A stretch of DNA of 11,596 bases from an uncultured Neomegalonema sp. (GTDB taxonomy: Bacteria; Pseudomonadota; Alphaproteobacteria; Rhodobacterales; Rhodobacteraceae), in NCBI GenBank assembly GCA_937958345.1, contig CALGNW010000095.1, positions 1 to 11,596 on the forward strand, read 5' to 3'. The notes beneath the pieces were generated by a model that saw only the letters and a list, made by a program, of their open reading frames with translations, was not told the DNA's origin and did not search any database. This document shows, one piece after another, positions 4,968 to 11,596 of the stretch (positions are counted from its first letter, which is position 1; every line of letters starts with the position of its first letter). The position numbers and the translations under genes were made by a program.

Positions 4968-5641
4968 TTTTTCGCGACGCTCTGCTTGCCGTCGCGCAAA
5001 TGCCCGAACGGGGCATGCGCGGACCGCTGATCAAGGGTGTGCTGGCAACGCTCGCCGCCATGGTCGCACTCGGCGTCACAGTCGGCGCGTGGCTGTCCTC
5101 GTGGTTCAGCGGTTGGACAATTCCGTTCACGGGTATCGAGATCGGATCGGCAGGCGGCTGGCTTGCTGGCGCGGGCGCCTTCACGGCAATGATGTTTGCT
5201 TTCATTCCCGCTGCCGCTCTTGCCGTCGGCTTTTTTATCGACCCTGTGGCCGATGCCGTCGAACAAAAGCACTATCCCGATGCCCCGCCGCAAACCCCGC
5301 GCCCGCTCCGTTCGGATTTGATCATCGCGGCAAAGACGGCGGGCATCGCGTTACTGGTCAACATACCGCTGATCCCGTTCTACTTTCTGTTCCCGCCTCT
5401 GCCCGCGCTGGTAAACGGCTATCTGCTCGGGCGCGAGTACTTCACCATGGCGGCCCTGAGACAACTGCCGCCCGCCGAGGCAAAGGCGCTGCGCCGCCGC
5501 GCCGCCTTTACGATTTGGACGGCTGGCGCGTTGCTGGCTTTTATGGTCACGATCCCGTTTCTCAACCTGATTGCACCGGTCTTTGGCGCGGGCCTGATGA
5601 CCCATGTTTATAACCGCGCTCGGCGACGCGCTAGCGCCTGA
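4964..5641 (+). CDS. EI24 domain (CysZ-like) inner-membrane protein
   Basis: A 225-residue membrane protein of the EI24 family, which includes the E. coli sulfate permease CysZ; its substrate here is unknown. Hydrophobic segments lie around 23-45, 65-92, 118-150 and 180-208. Conserved stretches are FIDPVADAVEQKHYP (91-105), NGYLLGREYFTMAAL (151-165) and PFLNLIAPVFGAGLMTHVY (198-216), all family-typical. The ATG overlaps the RNase stop as ATGA, making this the last gene of the infA operon. In many alphaproteobacteria the zinc protein YacG follows the RNase G gene; it is missing at this place. The 3' end overlaps the convergent transporter gene by 11 bp. No sulfate-assimilation genes are nearby, so a sulfate role is not supported by context. 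Confidence 0.82.
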   Translation: MIFRDALLAVAQMPERGMRGPLIKGVLATLAAMVALGVTVGAWLSSWFSGWTIPFTGIEIGSAGGWLAGAGAFTAMMFAFIPAAALAVGFFIDPVADAVEQKHYPDAPPQTPRPLRSDLIIAAKTAGIALLVNIPLIPFYFLFPPLPALVNGYLLGREYFTMAALRQLPPAEAKALRRRAAFTIWTAGALLAFMVTIPFLNLIAPVFGAGLMTHVYNRARRRASA

Positions 5642-6590
5642 CCCGCCTGCCTTCGCGGAACGCAATATAAAGCCCCGCACCGCAAATCAGTGCAATACCG
5701 ATCCATGCCCACTGATCAGGCCGCTCGCCGAATATAAACAGGCTCCAGAACACCGACAGCGGGATCGCGATATACTCGAACGGCGCAACCAGCCCCGCCT
5801 CGGACACGCGATAGCCCTGCGAGATCATATACCCGCCGAAAGCGTTGAAGAACCCCACCGCACACATGATCGCCATATCGCCCGACGACGGCCATATCCA
5901 CGCGCGCAACAGAAATTCCAGCGACGGGTTCCCCGTCCCCGCAAACCTCCCGTCACCGGCAATCAGCCAGAATGCGCTGCTGGCCAGTAAAAACATCAGC
6001 TGGATATAAAACGCCATCACCGACGCCTTTTCGGCCATCCCCAGCTTGCGCGTCATCATCTGCATGCACGAATAGGCAAAAGCGGCGACCAGCGGCAAAA
6101 CCGCAGCATACTGAAAGGCCGCGCCACCGGGGCGGATGATGACGACCGCGCCCAGCAACCCGACCAGAACCGCCGTCATGCGCCGCCACCGGATTGTCTC
6201 GCCCAGCACCGGCACAGCAAGCAGGGTAATGATCAAAGGCGCGGTAAAAAACACGGCAACCGTCTCCGCCAACCCCATCGACGCCAGCGCGGTGAAAAAA
6301 CACATATTCCCGACAACAATCGCAAACCCCCGCAGCATATGAAGCCGCCAGCGTTTGCTCATCAAACTGCGATAACCATCCTCCAACGGGACCAATACCG
6401 CGAGTGTTACGCAGATCGCCACTGCCGCGCGGATAAAGACAATCTGGTGCAGCGGGTATCCGCCGCTCAACCATTTGATCGCCATATCCTGCGTTGAGAA
6501 AATCGTCACGGCCCCGACGACGCACAATATCCCCAGCAAGTGCGGCGGCACGAGAGGCGGCTTATCCGCGCGCACATTATGTTCCGTCAT
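5631..6590 (-). CDS. DMT superfamily transporter with two EamA domains
   Basis: An inner-membrane metabolite transporter of the drug/metabolite type; the substrate cannot be deduced. The 319 residues hold about ten hydrophobic segments in two EamA repeats (about 18-155 and 163-312). Typical motifs are the glutamate-ended VFFTAPLIITLLAVPVLGE in the first half, and GLVAPFEYIAIPLSVFWSLF followed by IFGE at the matching place in the second. The C terminus is arginine-rich. The ATG at 6590 is preferred because GGAGG lies about nine bases upstream with a second GAGG closer; a GTG one codon earlier is also possible. It is convergent with and overlaps the EI24 gene by 11 bp, and is divergent from the DUF2147 gene. 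Confidence 0.9.
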   Translation of the reverse strand: MTEHNVRADKPPLVPPHLLGILCVVGAVTIFSTQDMAIKWLSGGYPLHQIVFIRAAVAICVTLAVLVPLEDGYRSLMSKRWRLHMLRGFAIVVGNMCFFTALASMGLAETVAVFFTAPLIITLLAVPVLGETIRWRRMTAVLVGLLGAVVIIRPGGAAFQYAAVLPLVAAFAYSCMQMMTRKLGMAEKASVMAFYIQLMFLLASSAFWLIAGDGRFAGTGNPSLEFLLRAWIWPSSGDMAIMCAVGFFNAFGGYMISQGYRVSEAGLVAPFEYIAIPLSVFWSLFIFGERPDQWAWIGIALICGAGLYIAFREGRRVRR

Positions 6591-6654
6591 CACACCTCAC
6601 CTCCGCCTCCCTTAACGCAGTGTTGGGAGTTCGGCGCAAGTCCGTCAAAACGCG

Positions 6655-6694
6655 CTATGCGGGTATTTTCAGAAAGATTTCGGGTGTCGCATAG
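6655..6694. repeat. inverted repeat CTATGCG ... CGCATAG upstream of the DUF2147 gene
   Basis: Two 7-base arms at 6655-6661 and 6688-6694 are perfect reverse complements separated by 26 bases. The right arm overlaps a possible -10 (CATAGA, 6690-6695) paired with TTTCAG (6667-6672) at 17 bases. This fits a promoter with an operator for the DUF2147 gene, but each part is weak alone. Confidence 0.3.
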
Positions 6695-6757
6695 ACATCT
6701 TTACAACGGAAACCGAAAACCTCACCTTCGCGTCAACATTAATCGGGAGGATACGCA

Positions 6758-7150
6758 ATGGTATTCCGTACAGCACTCGCAGCGGCCACCGCCGTTGTCT
6801 TCAGCACGACGCTTTCTTTTGCCGCCGACCCAAGCGGGGTTTGGGCATCCGAAAAAAGCGACGAGGGCAAGTGGATCGACGTAACCATCGCGCCATGCGG
6901 CTCGCAGATGTGCGGAACGATCACCAAGGTCAACGGCGGCGGTGACACGTCGATCGAGGGCATGGTGATGATCAAGGGCATGAATCCGTACGGCGAGGGC
7001 CGCTGGGATGACGGTGAGATTTTCGCCGCCGACGACAAAAAATGGTACGACGGCAAAATGAAACTGATCTCGGACACCACGCTCGAAGTCTCAGGCTGCG
7101 TCGCCTTCGGCATCATTTGCCGCGGTCAAAGCTGGACCCGCCTGCAATAA
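6758..7150 (+). CDS. secreted DUF2147 family protein
   Basis: A 130-residue exported protein of unknown function. A signal peptide (basic start, hydrophobic 5-16) ends at SFA|AD near residue 22. The mature part shows the DUF2147 pattern: GVWASEKSDEGKWIDVTIAP (27-46), CGSQMCGTI (47-55), GMVMIKGM (68-75), an aromatic/acidic GRWDDGEIF (81-89) and a closing GCVAFGIICRGQSW (113-126). The cysteine pairs 47/52 and 114/121 could form disulfides in the periplasm. GGAGG lies seven bases before the ATG. It stands alone, divergent from the transporter and convergent with purF: its TAA is followed immediately by the purF stop on the other strand. Members of the family bind small lipidic or acyl-type ligands in some proposals, but no function can be assigned here. 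Confidence 0.85.
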   Translation: MVFRTALAAATAVVFSTTLSFAADPSGVWASEKSDEGKWIDVTIAPCGSQMCGTITKVNGGGDTSIEGMVMIKGMNPYGEGRWDDGEIFAADDKKWYDGKMKLISDTTLEVSGCVAFGIICRGQSWTRLQ

Positions 7151-8605
7151 TTACCGGACAGCGGTGCTCAGCAGAGCGCCCGTCTCAATCGCATCGGCTG
7201 GTTCCACAGGATACTGGCCGGTGAAACACGCATCGCAAAATTGAGGCCGTGCATCGCTCCGGCCCGGCTCACCGCACGCGCGGTAAAGCCCGTCCGTCGA
7301 GACAAACGCGAGACTGTCCACACCGATATGATCGCGCATTTCCTCGATGGTCATGCGCGACGCGAGCAGCTTGCCGCGCTCGGGCGTATCCACCCCGTAA
7401 AAACACGGCCAGGCTGTCGGCGGCGAGGCAATGCGGAAGTGGACTTCCTTCGCTCCGGCATCGCGCACCATCTGCATAATCTTGATCGAGGTCGTCCCGC
7501 GCACGACGGAGTCGTCTACCAGCACAACCCGCTTACCCTCGACAATAGACCGGTTGACGTTCAGCTTCAGCTTAACGCCAAGGTTCCGGATATGATCTGT
7601 CGGCTCAATAAACGTGCGGCCTGTATACTGGTTGCGGATCACGCCAAAGGCAAAGGGGATACCGCTTTCCTGCGAAAACCCGATGGCCGCAGGCGTCCCG
7701 CTATCGGGGACGGGAACGACGACATCGGCATCAATCGGAGATTCTTTTGCCAGTTCCACGCCAATATCATGGCGGGTATCATAAACACTCAAACCGCCCT
7801 GACGACTGTCGGGCCGCGAGAAATAGACATATTCGAAAACACAAAACCGGCTTGGCTTGTCCTCAAAGGGGCGAAAGCTCTCAATTCCCTTATCAGAGAT
7901 CATCACCATCTCGCCCGGCTCGATATCGCGCACATAGTCCGCGCCGATAATATCAAGCGCACAGGTTTCCGACGACAGCACATGCGCCTCGCCGAACTTG
8001 CCCAGCACCAGCGGGCGCACGCCGCGCGGATCGCGGACGCCGATCATCTTGGTCCGGGTCATCGACACAATAGAGAACGCACCCTCGACGGCACGCAGCG
8101 CCTCTTTCATCCGCTCGACAATGCCCCGCTGAACGGATCGCGCCATCAGGTGGACAATACATTCGGTGTCGGAGGATGACTGAAAGATCGACCCGCGCTG
8201 CACCAGATCACGCTTCAAAGCCGCCGCGTTGGTGATGTTACCGTTATGGGCAATGGCACACCCGCCGGGTTCAAATTCGGCAAAGATGGGCTGCACATCG
8301 CGCAGCGCCGTAATGCCCTTGGCTCCGGCTGTTGAATAGCGGTTGTGGCCGATGGCGTTCTTGCCGGGCAATCGCTCCAGCACCTCTTTCGAGGTAAACC
8401 TGTCACGGACGAGGCCGATACGGCGTTCGGTGAAAAACTGGGAAATCGCCGGATCGAACGAACAAATGCCCGCCGCCTCCTGCCCGCGATGCTGCAAAGC
8501 GTGAAGCCCGAGCGCAACCAGTGCGGACGCATCGCCTGCCTCCGCCCCGAAAACGCCGAATATCCCACATTCCTCGTGAAGCTTATCGTCGTCCCAAGGC
8601 GTCAC
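7151..8605 (-). CDS. purF: amidophosphoribosyltransferase
   Basis: PurF makes 5-phosphoribosylamine from PRPP and glutamine, the first committed step of purine synthesis, in the cytoplasm. The 484 residues begin with a 12-residue propeptide cut before the nucleophile Cys13 (CGIFGVFG), followed by the glutaminase domain (to about 235) with HNRYSTAG (87-94) and NGNITN (121-126). The phosphoribosyltransferase domain has the PRPP loop VLVDDSVVRGTTS (361-373). Cys255, Cys401, Cys457 and Cys460 match the four [4Fe-4S] ligands of the B. subtilis enzyme, so it is the iron-sulfur, oxygen-sensitive type, unlike E. coli PurF. The start is the GTG at 8603-8605 with GAGGAGG seven bases upstream. It is the last gene of the minus-strand operon, 27 bases after cvpA. 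Confidence 0.96.
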   Translation of the reverse strand: MTPWDDDKLHEECGIFGVFGAEAGDASALVALGLHALQHRGQEAAGICSFDPAISQFFTERRIGLVRDRFTSKEVLERLPGKNAIGHNRYSTAGAKGITALRDVQPIFAEFEPGGCAIAHNGNITNAAALKRDLVQRGSIFQSSSDTECIVHLMARSVQRGIVERMKEALRAVEGAFSIVSMTRTKMIGVRDPRGVRPLVLGKFGEAHVLSSETCALDIIGADYVRDIEPGEMVMISDKGIESFRPFEDKPSRFCVFEYVYFSRPDSRQGGLSVYDTRHDIGVELAKESPIDADVVVPVPDSGTPAAIGFSQESGIPFAFGVIRNQYTGRTFIEPTDHIRNLGVKLKLNVNRSIVEGKRVVLVDDSVVRGTTSIKIMQMVRDAGAKEVHFRIASPPTAWPCFYGVDTPERGKLLASRMTIEEMRDHIGVDSLAFVSTDGLYRACGEPGRSDARPQFCDACFTGQYPVEPADAIETGALLSTAVR

Positions 8606-8632
8606 AGGCAGGCCTCCTCAGCCAATCGTCGT

Positions 8633-9208
8633 TCAGGTTTCGGGCAAGGGTTCGGTCGGCTCCGTTCCCGCTTCGCGCCCCATGAAATCTTCGTAAGCGT
8701 CGGTCAGGAAAGGCGGCATTTCATCGGGAATGAATTCCGTCAGATAGGCGGCTGAGTCCTGAACCAGTTGACCGCCCTTCGACGCCTCGATCGCAGGCGA
8801 CGAATATTCAGGCTCGACCAGTTGCTGATACCCGATCCACGTGACCGCGAGAATCAGAATACCCCGCGCCGCGCCGAACAGGAACCCGAAGCCCTTGTCG
8901 ATGGCCCGCAGCGGAGAGTTCGCGATGATCCGCGCGATCAGCGATCCGATAATCGTAAAGATAACCAGCGCCACCACAAATGTTGCGGCCAGCGCGGCCC
9001 ATTTCGTCCACTCGCCCAGATCTTTGAAATCCGCAATCAGAGGAACCATTTTCGGATAGAATTTCAAGGCTGCCAGAGCCGCGCCCAGCCAGACAACCAG
9101 TGTCATCGCTTCGCGCGTTATTCCACGCGCATAGGCAAAAATCGCAGACAGAAGAATCACGCCGAATACGGCGACATTCACAATCGTTGGGGTCAGTTCG
9201 AAATCCAT
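8633..9208 (-). CDS. cvpA: CvpA family inner-membrane protein
   Basis: CvpA was named for its need in colicin V production; its true cellular role is still unsettled and may concern envelope homeostasis. The 191-residue protein has four hydrophobic segments (about 8-28, 32-50, 70-93, 112-128) with the family-typical YARGITREA (26-34) and LRAIDKGFGFLFGAARGILIL (100-120 region). An acidic, soluble C-terminal tail of about 60 residues follows, ending in proline/glutamate-rich sequence. GGAG lies about ten bases before the ATG. The cvpA-purF pairing is conserved in very many proteobacteria. It sits 22 bases after radA and 27 before purF. Confidence 0.93.
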   Translation of the reverse strand: MDFELTPTIVNVAVFGVILLSAIFAYARGITREAMTLVVWLGAALAALKFYPKMVPLIADFKDLGEWTKWAALAATFVVALVIFTIIGSLIARIIANSPLRAIDKGFGFLFGAARGILILAVTWIGYQQLVEPEYSSPAIEASKGGQLVQDSAAYLTEFIPDEMPPFLTDAYEDFMGREAGTEPTEPLPET

Positions 9209-9230
9209 GTCACACTATCTCCGCTTACAC

Positions 9231-10604
9231 TCAATCGAAACGCGCGACGAGCGCACTCAGCTCGTCATAGGTTTCAACCGTCACACCCGCTTCGTCTTTG
9301 GCCTCTTCCGATGCCTTCGCCCTTTTCGGCGCGAACACCGTGTCAAAGCCCAGCTTCTCCGCCTCCCGCATCCTCGCCTCCGCCTGCGCGACGGGTCGGA
9401 TCGCCCCCGAAAGACTGATCTCTCCATACATTGCCGCACGCGGCGGCGCAGCCTGATCCTTGTAGCTTGATATCAAAGCTGCCGCTACTGCCAGATCAGC
9501 CGCCGGTTCACTGATCCGCAACCCGCCGGCGACGTTCAGATAAACGTCGTAAGCGCCCAACGCCAGCCCGCACCGCGCCTCAAGGACCGCAAGCACCATA
9601 GCGAGGCGACCTGTGTCCCAACCGACAACCGCCCTGCGCGACGTACCAAGCGAAGATGGCGCGACAAGGGCTTGAATTTCCACAAGGACGGGCCGCGTTC
9701 CTTCGATTCCGGCAAAAACAACCGATCCGGGAGCGCGCTCGTCACGGTCTCCCAAAAACAGCGCCGACGGGTTCGTGACCTCGCTCAGCCCTGTACCGGT
9801 CATCTCAAAAACGCCGATCTCATCTGCCGGACCAAAGCGATTCTTTACGGTGCGCAGGATACGAAACTGGTGCCCGCGCTCGCCTTCGAAATAAAGAACA
9901 GTGTCCACCATATGCTCGACCACGCGCGGCCCGGCGATCTGACCGTCCTTGGTCACATGACCGACCAACAGCACCGCCACTTCTTTGCGTTTGGCAAAAC
10001 TGGTCAGCTCGTGGGCGCACGCGCGGACCTGCGAGACAGACCCCGGCGCACTTTCCACCGCGTCCGACCACATCGTCTGAATCGAATCAATCACCACAAG
10101 ATCGGGCTTTTCCGCATCCAGCGTCGTCAGAATATCCCGCAAGCTGGTTTCCGACGCCAGCAGAACCGGCGCATCGGCAAGGCCGAGCCGCTCGGCACGG
10201 TGGCGAATTTGGCCGCGCGCCTCCTCGCCGGAAACATAAATCGCCTTCGCCGCGTTTGCCGCAAATCCGGCGACAGCCTGCAACAGCAGTGTGGACTTGC
10301 CGATGCCCGGATCACCGCCCACCAGGATTGCAGCGCCGGGGGCAAGCCCGCCGCCGAGAACACGGTCGAACTCGCCGATGCCGCTGGAAATACGCGGCGG
10401 CACCGGTTCCGAGCCGGACAGCGGCGACAGCTCTACCTTGCGCCCGCGCGCAGCCCCCAAAGACTTGGACGGAGGGCCGGAGGCCGTCAGCCCCTTTTCC
10501 TCGACCAGCGTATTCCAGCCGCCGCAATCGCCGCATTGCCCGTTCCACTTGCGATGGGCGGTTCCGCAGGACTGACAGACATACTGAACGGTAGATTTAG
10601 CCAT
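9231..10604 (-). CDS. radA: DNA repair protein RadA (Sms)
   Basis: RadA is a hexameric DnaB-like helicase that promotes branch migration in RecA-driven recombination and repair. All regions are present in 457 residues: a C4 zinc finger (Cys10, Cys13, Cys24, Cys27), the RecA-like ATPase with Walker A GGDPGIGKST (96-105) and Walker B LVVID (169-173), the RadA signature KNRFG (254-258), and a C-terminal Lon protease-like domain from about 280. The ATG at 10602-10604 is set by GGGGAGG six bases upstream and overlaps the end of the PqiA-like gene by eight bases, so the two are translationally coupled. It is followed by cvpA after 22 bases. Confidence 0.96.
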   Translation of the reverse strand: MAKSTVQYVCQSCGTAHRKWNGQCGDCGGWNTLVEEKGLTASGPPSKSLGAARGRKVELSPLSGSEPVPPRISSGIGEFDRVLGGGLAPGAAILVGGDPGIGKSTLLLQAVAGFAANAAKAIYVSGEEARGQIRHRAERLGLADAPVLLASETSLRDILTTLDAEKPDLVVIDSIQTMWSDAVESAPGSVSQVRACAHELTSFAKRKEVAVLLVGHVTKDGQIAGPRVVEHMVDTVLYFEGERGHQFRILRTVKNRFGPADEIGVFEMTGTGLSEVTNPSALFLGDRDERAPGSVVFAGIEGTRPVLVEIQALVAPSSLGTSRRAVVGWDTGRLAMVLAVLEARCGLALGAYDVYLNVAGGLRISEPAADLAVAAALISSYKDQAAPPRAAMYGEISLSGAIRPVAQAEARMREAEKLGFDTVFAPKRAKASEEAKDEAGVTVETYDELSALVARFD

Positions 10605-11064
10605 GCGAGACCTCCCCGCGCTTTAGCGCCCGCTCCGTCGCCCACGTCGCCCAGATCGACGCAAAAACCAATGCCGTAAACAGATGCAAGCCCCAGCGGA
10701 TTTCAATGTCGCCGACACCGATCCCCTTGATCAGCACCACATACATCGCGATCAAGAAAACATCGGCCATCGACAGTTTGCCGACCGCGCTCAAGATCTT
10801 CAGCCACCGCTCGGGCTGTCCGAGCTGGCCGAACTGCGCGCCGAGCAGCAGAATTGTTTTCACGTAAGGCAGCAGGATCGCAAAAACCGCGACGACCACG
10901 GACAAAAACCAATCACTGCCCGCCAATTCCATCACGCCGCCGAGAATGGAAATCTGCTCACCGCCAAAAAGTGGCATCGCAAAACCGGCTTCCGCAAGGG
11001 GTGCAAGCCAAGCCACCGGAAACAAAACCAACAGCGCAATCGTAACGGCACGCACCAGCGTCAC
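10597..11064 (-). CDS. single-domain PqiA-like (paraquat-inducible protein A) membrane protein
   Basis: PqiA proteins are inner-membrane partners of MCE-type lipid-transport systems (PqiABC, Let). This copy has 155 residues with about four hydrophobic segments (7-23, 50-75, 97-117, 124-142). The motif GKLSMADVFLIAMYVVLIKG (95-114) is the family hallmark, and LPYVKTILLL (65-74) fits the preceding helix. It is one domain only; E. coli PqiA has two and over 400 residues, and its cysteine-containing segments are missing here. The start is a GTG at 11062-11064, two bases after the stop of the upstream gene, with a poor ribosome-binding site. Its last eight bases contain the radA start. Its place downstream of mlaF supports a role linked to envelope lipid transport (inference). 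Confidence 0.82.
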   Translation of the reverse strand: MTLVRAVTIALLVLFPVAWLAPLAEAGFAMPLFGGEQISILGGVMELAGSDWFLSVVVAVFAILLPYVKTILLLGAQFGQLGQPERWLKILSAVGKLSMADVFLIAMYVVLIKGIGVGDIEIRWGLHLFTALVFASIWATWATERALKRGEVSHG

Positions 11065-11066
11065 GG

Positions 11067-11453
11067 CTATTCCGCCACCGGTCCCGAGACCAGTGAAAGC
11101 ACCTGCACGATAAGAAAGGCAAGCAGCGCCAACCCCAGCACAACGGCCAGAAAAGTATCAATCTTCGACCGCTCGGCACGGCCCCTCGCATGGGTCAAAA
11201 ACGTCAGGAACAACAAGCCCAGCGCCGCCGGAACCGCGATGAACTCAAGGCCGGGGATAATCCCCAGCACCATCATCGGCACCAGAATAACCAGCGCCAG
11301 CCCCGGAAGCGCGCGAAAGAAGCGGCCACGCACGATCCACGAAATCGCACTCGCCAGCGCGCCGAAAACGCCACCAAGTATGCCGATAATCATAATATGG
11401 GCTGTGCCGAACCCGACGAGAAGGTCAAAGCTGCCGTCCAGTAAACCGCTCAT
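11067..11453 (-). CDS. small hypothetical membrane protein of the mlaF operon
   Basis: I do not recognise a family. The 128 residues hold three or four hydrophobic segments (about 11-41, 48-66, 68-88, 99-122) separated by a basic loop around 42-46 and a basic/acidic loop HARGRAERSKIDT (88-100), suggesting an inner-membrane protein. There is no signal peptide, cysteine motif or known enzyme signature. The ATG at 11451-11453 is chosen because GAGG lies seven bases upstream and it overlaps the mlaF stop as ATGA; a longer reading upstream would run deep into mlaF. The PqiA-like gene follows two bases after its stop. The tight coupling to both suggests a shared envelope function. Confidence 0.75.
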   Translation of the reverse strand: MSGLLDGSFDLLVGFGTAHIMIIGILGGVFGALASAISWIVRGRFFRALPGLALVILVPMMVLGIIPGLEFIAVPAALGLLFLTFLTHARGRAERSKIDTFLAVVLGLALLAFLIVQVLSLVSGPVAE

Positions 11454-11596
11454 CGCAATGCCTCGATAGGGCCATCGGCTCGGCCATGAATGAATTGCTC
11501 GACATAGGCGTTGCCGCACGTATCCAGATCACCGACCGGCCCCATCCACTGAATGACGCCCTCATGCAGCATCGCAACTTTATCCGCGATCTTGCG
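11450..11596 (-). CDS. mlaF: Mla-type phospholipid ABC transporter ATPase, C-terminal end only
   Basis: MlaF is the ATPase that, with permease MlaE, drives phospholipid transport between the inner and outer membranes. Only the last 48 residues lie in the window, beginning RKIADKVAMLHEGVIQWMGP. The reading ADKVAMLHEG followed by GNAYVEQFIHGRADGPI is the characteristic MlaF C terminus, including the FIHGRA(E/D)GPI motif that sets it apart from other ABC ATPases. Its stop TGA overlaps the next start (ATGA). The Walker motifs and the partner genes (mlaE, mlaD) would lie to the right of the window and were not seen. Confidence 0.85.
   Translation of the reverse strand, partial: RKIADKVAMLHEGVIQWMGPVGDLDTCGNAYVEQFIHGRADGPIEALR

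Noticed and set aside
11454..11519. Longer N terminus for the 128-residue membrane protein
   Set aside because: It would lie within the mlaF coding end in another frame, is non-hydrophobic and arginine-rich, and has no better ribosome-binding site than the ATG at 11453.
1..11596. Mobile element, prophage or defence island
   Set aside because: Every gene of known family is a core chromosomal function; no transposase, integrase, terminal repeats or attachment-site duplications were seen.

Overview
This window reads as an ordinary, densely packed piece of an alphaproteobacterial chromosome, most likely from the Rhodobacterales or a close relative. That placement is inferred from the IF-1 sequence, the infA-maf-RNase E/G gene order, the compact mlaF...pqiA-like-radA-cvpA-purF block, the GC-rich coding sequence, and the frequent GTG starts and ATGA overlaps; no search was run. 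There is no sign of phage, transposon, integron, CRISPR or plasmid genes, and no tRNA or rRNA was found.

Left part (1-2395, all minus strand). The window opens inside rplM (ribosomal protein L13), preceded by a probable promoter and leader hairpin. About 380 bases without a gene follow, holding several inverted repeats, a terminator-like hairpin facing the plus strand and a clear terminator for the next gene. That gene encodes a 274-residue protein with a DUF2188-like N-terminal domain and a very basic lysine/alanine repeat tail, like histone H1 or bacterial AlgP/PhaF tails. Next is gluQ, a tRNA-modifying paralogue of glutamyl-tRNA synthetase.

Centre (2415-7150). An AlkA-like 3-methyladenine DNA glycosylase diverges from gluQ with only 19 bp between the start codons. 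A tightly coupled plus-strand operon follows: infA (IF-1), maf (nucleotide pyrophosphatase), a short RNase E/G-family nuclease without the zinc-link, and an EI24-family membrane protein; the junctions are 1 nt apart or ATGA overlaps. A DMT/EamA transporter converges on this operon, overlapping it by 11 bp. A secreted DUF2147 protein is divergent from the transporter.

Right part (7151-11596, all minus strand). One long operon is transcribed toward the left: mlaF (3' end only), a small unknown membrane protein, a single-domain PqiA-like membrane protein, radA, cvpA and purF. Gaps are 27 nt or less, or the genes overlap. Lipid-transport-type membrane genes thus share a transcript with recombination (RadA) and the first committed step of purine synthesis (PurF). 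The purF stop codon abuts the DUF2147 stop with no base between.

I see no convincing new multi-gene system. The items most worth a second look are the DUF2188 plus lysine/alanine-tail protein with its inverted-repeat promoter region, the competing-hairpin element at 336-400, the zinc-link-less RNase E/G protein, and the mlaF-unknown-PqiA-like cluster.
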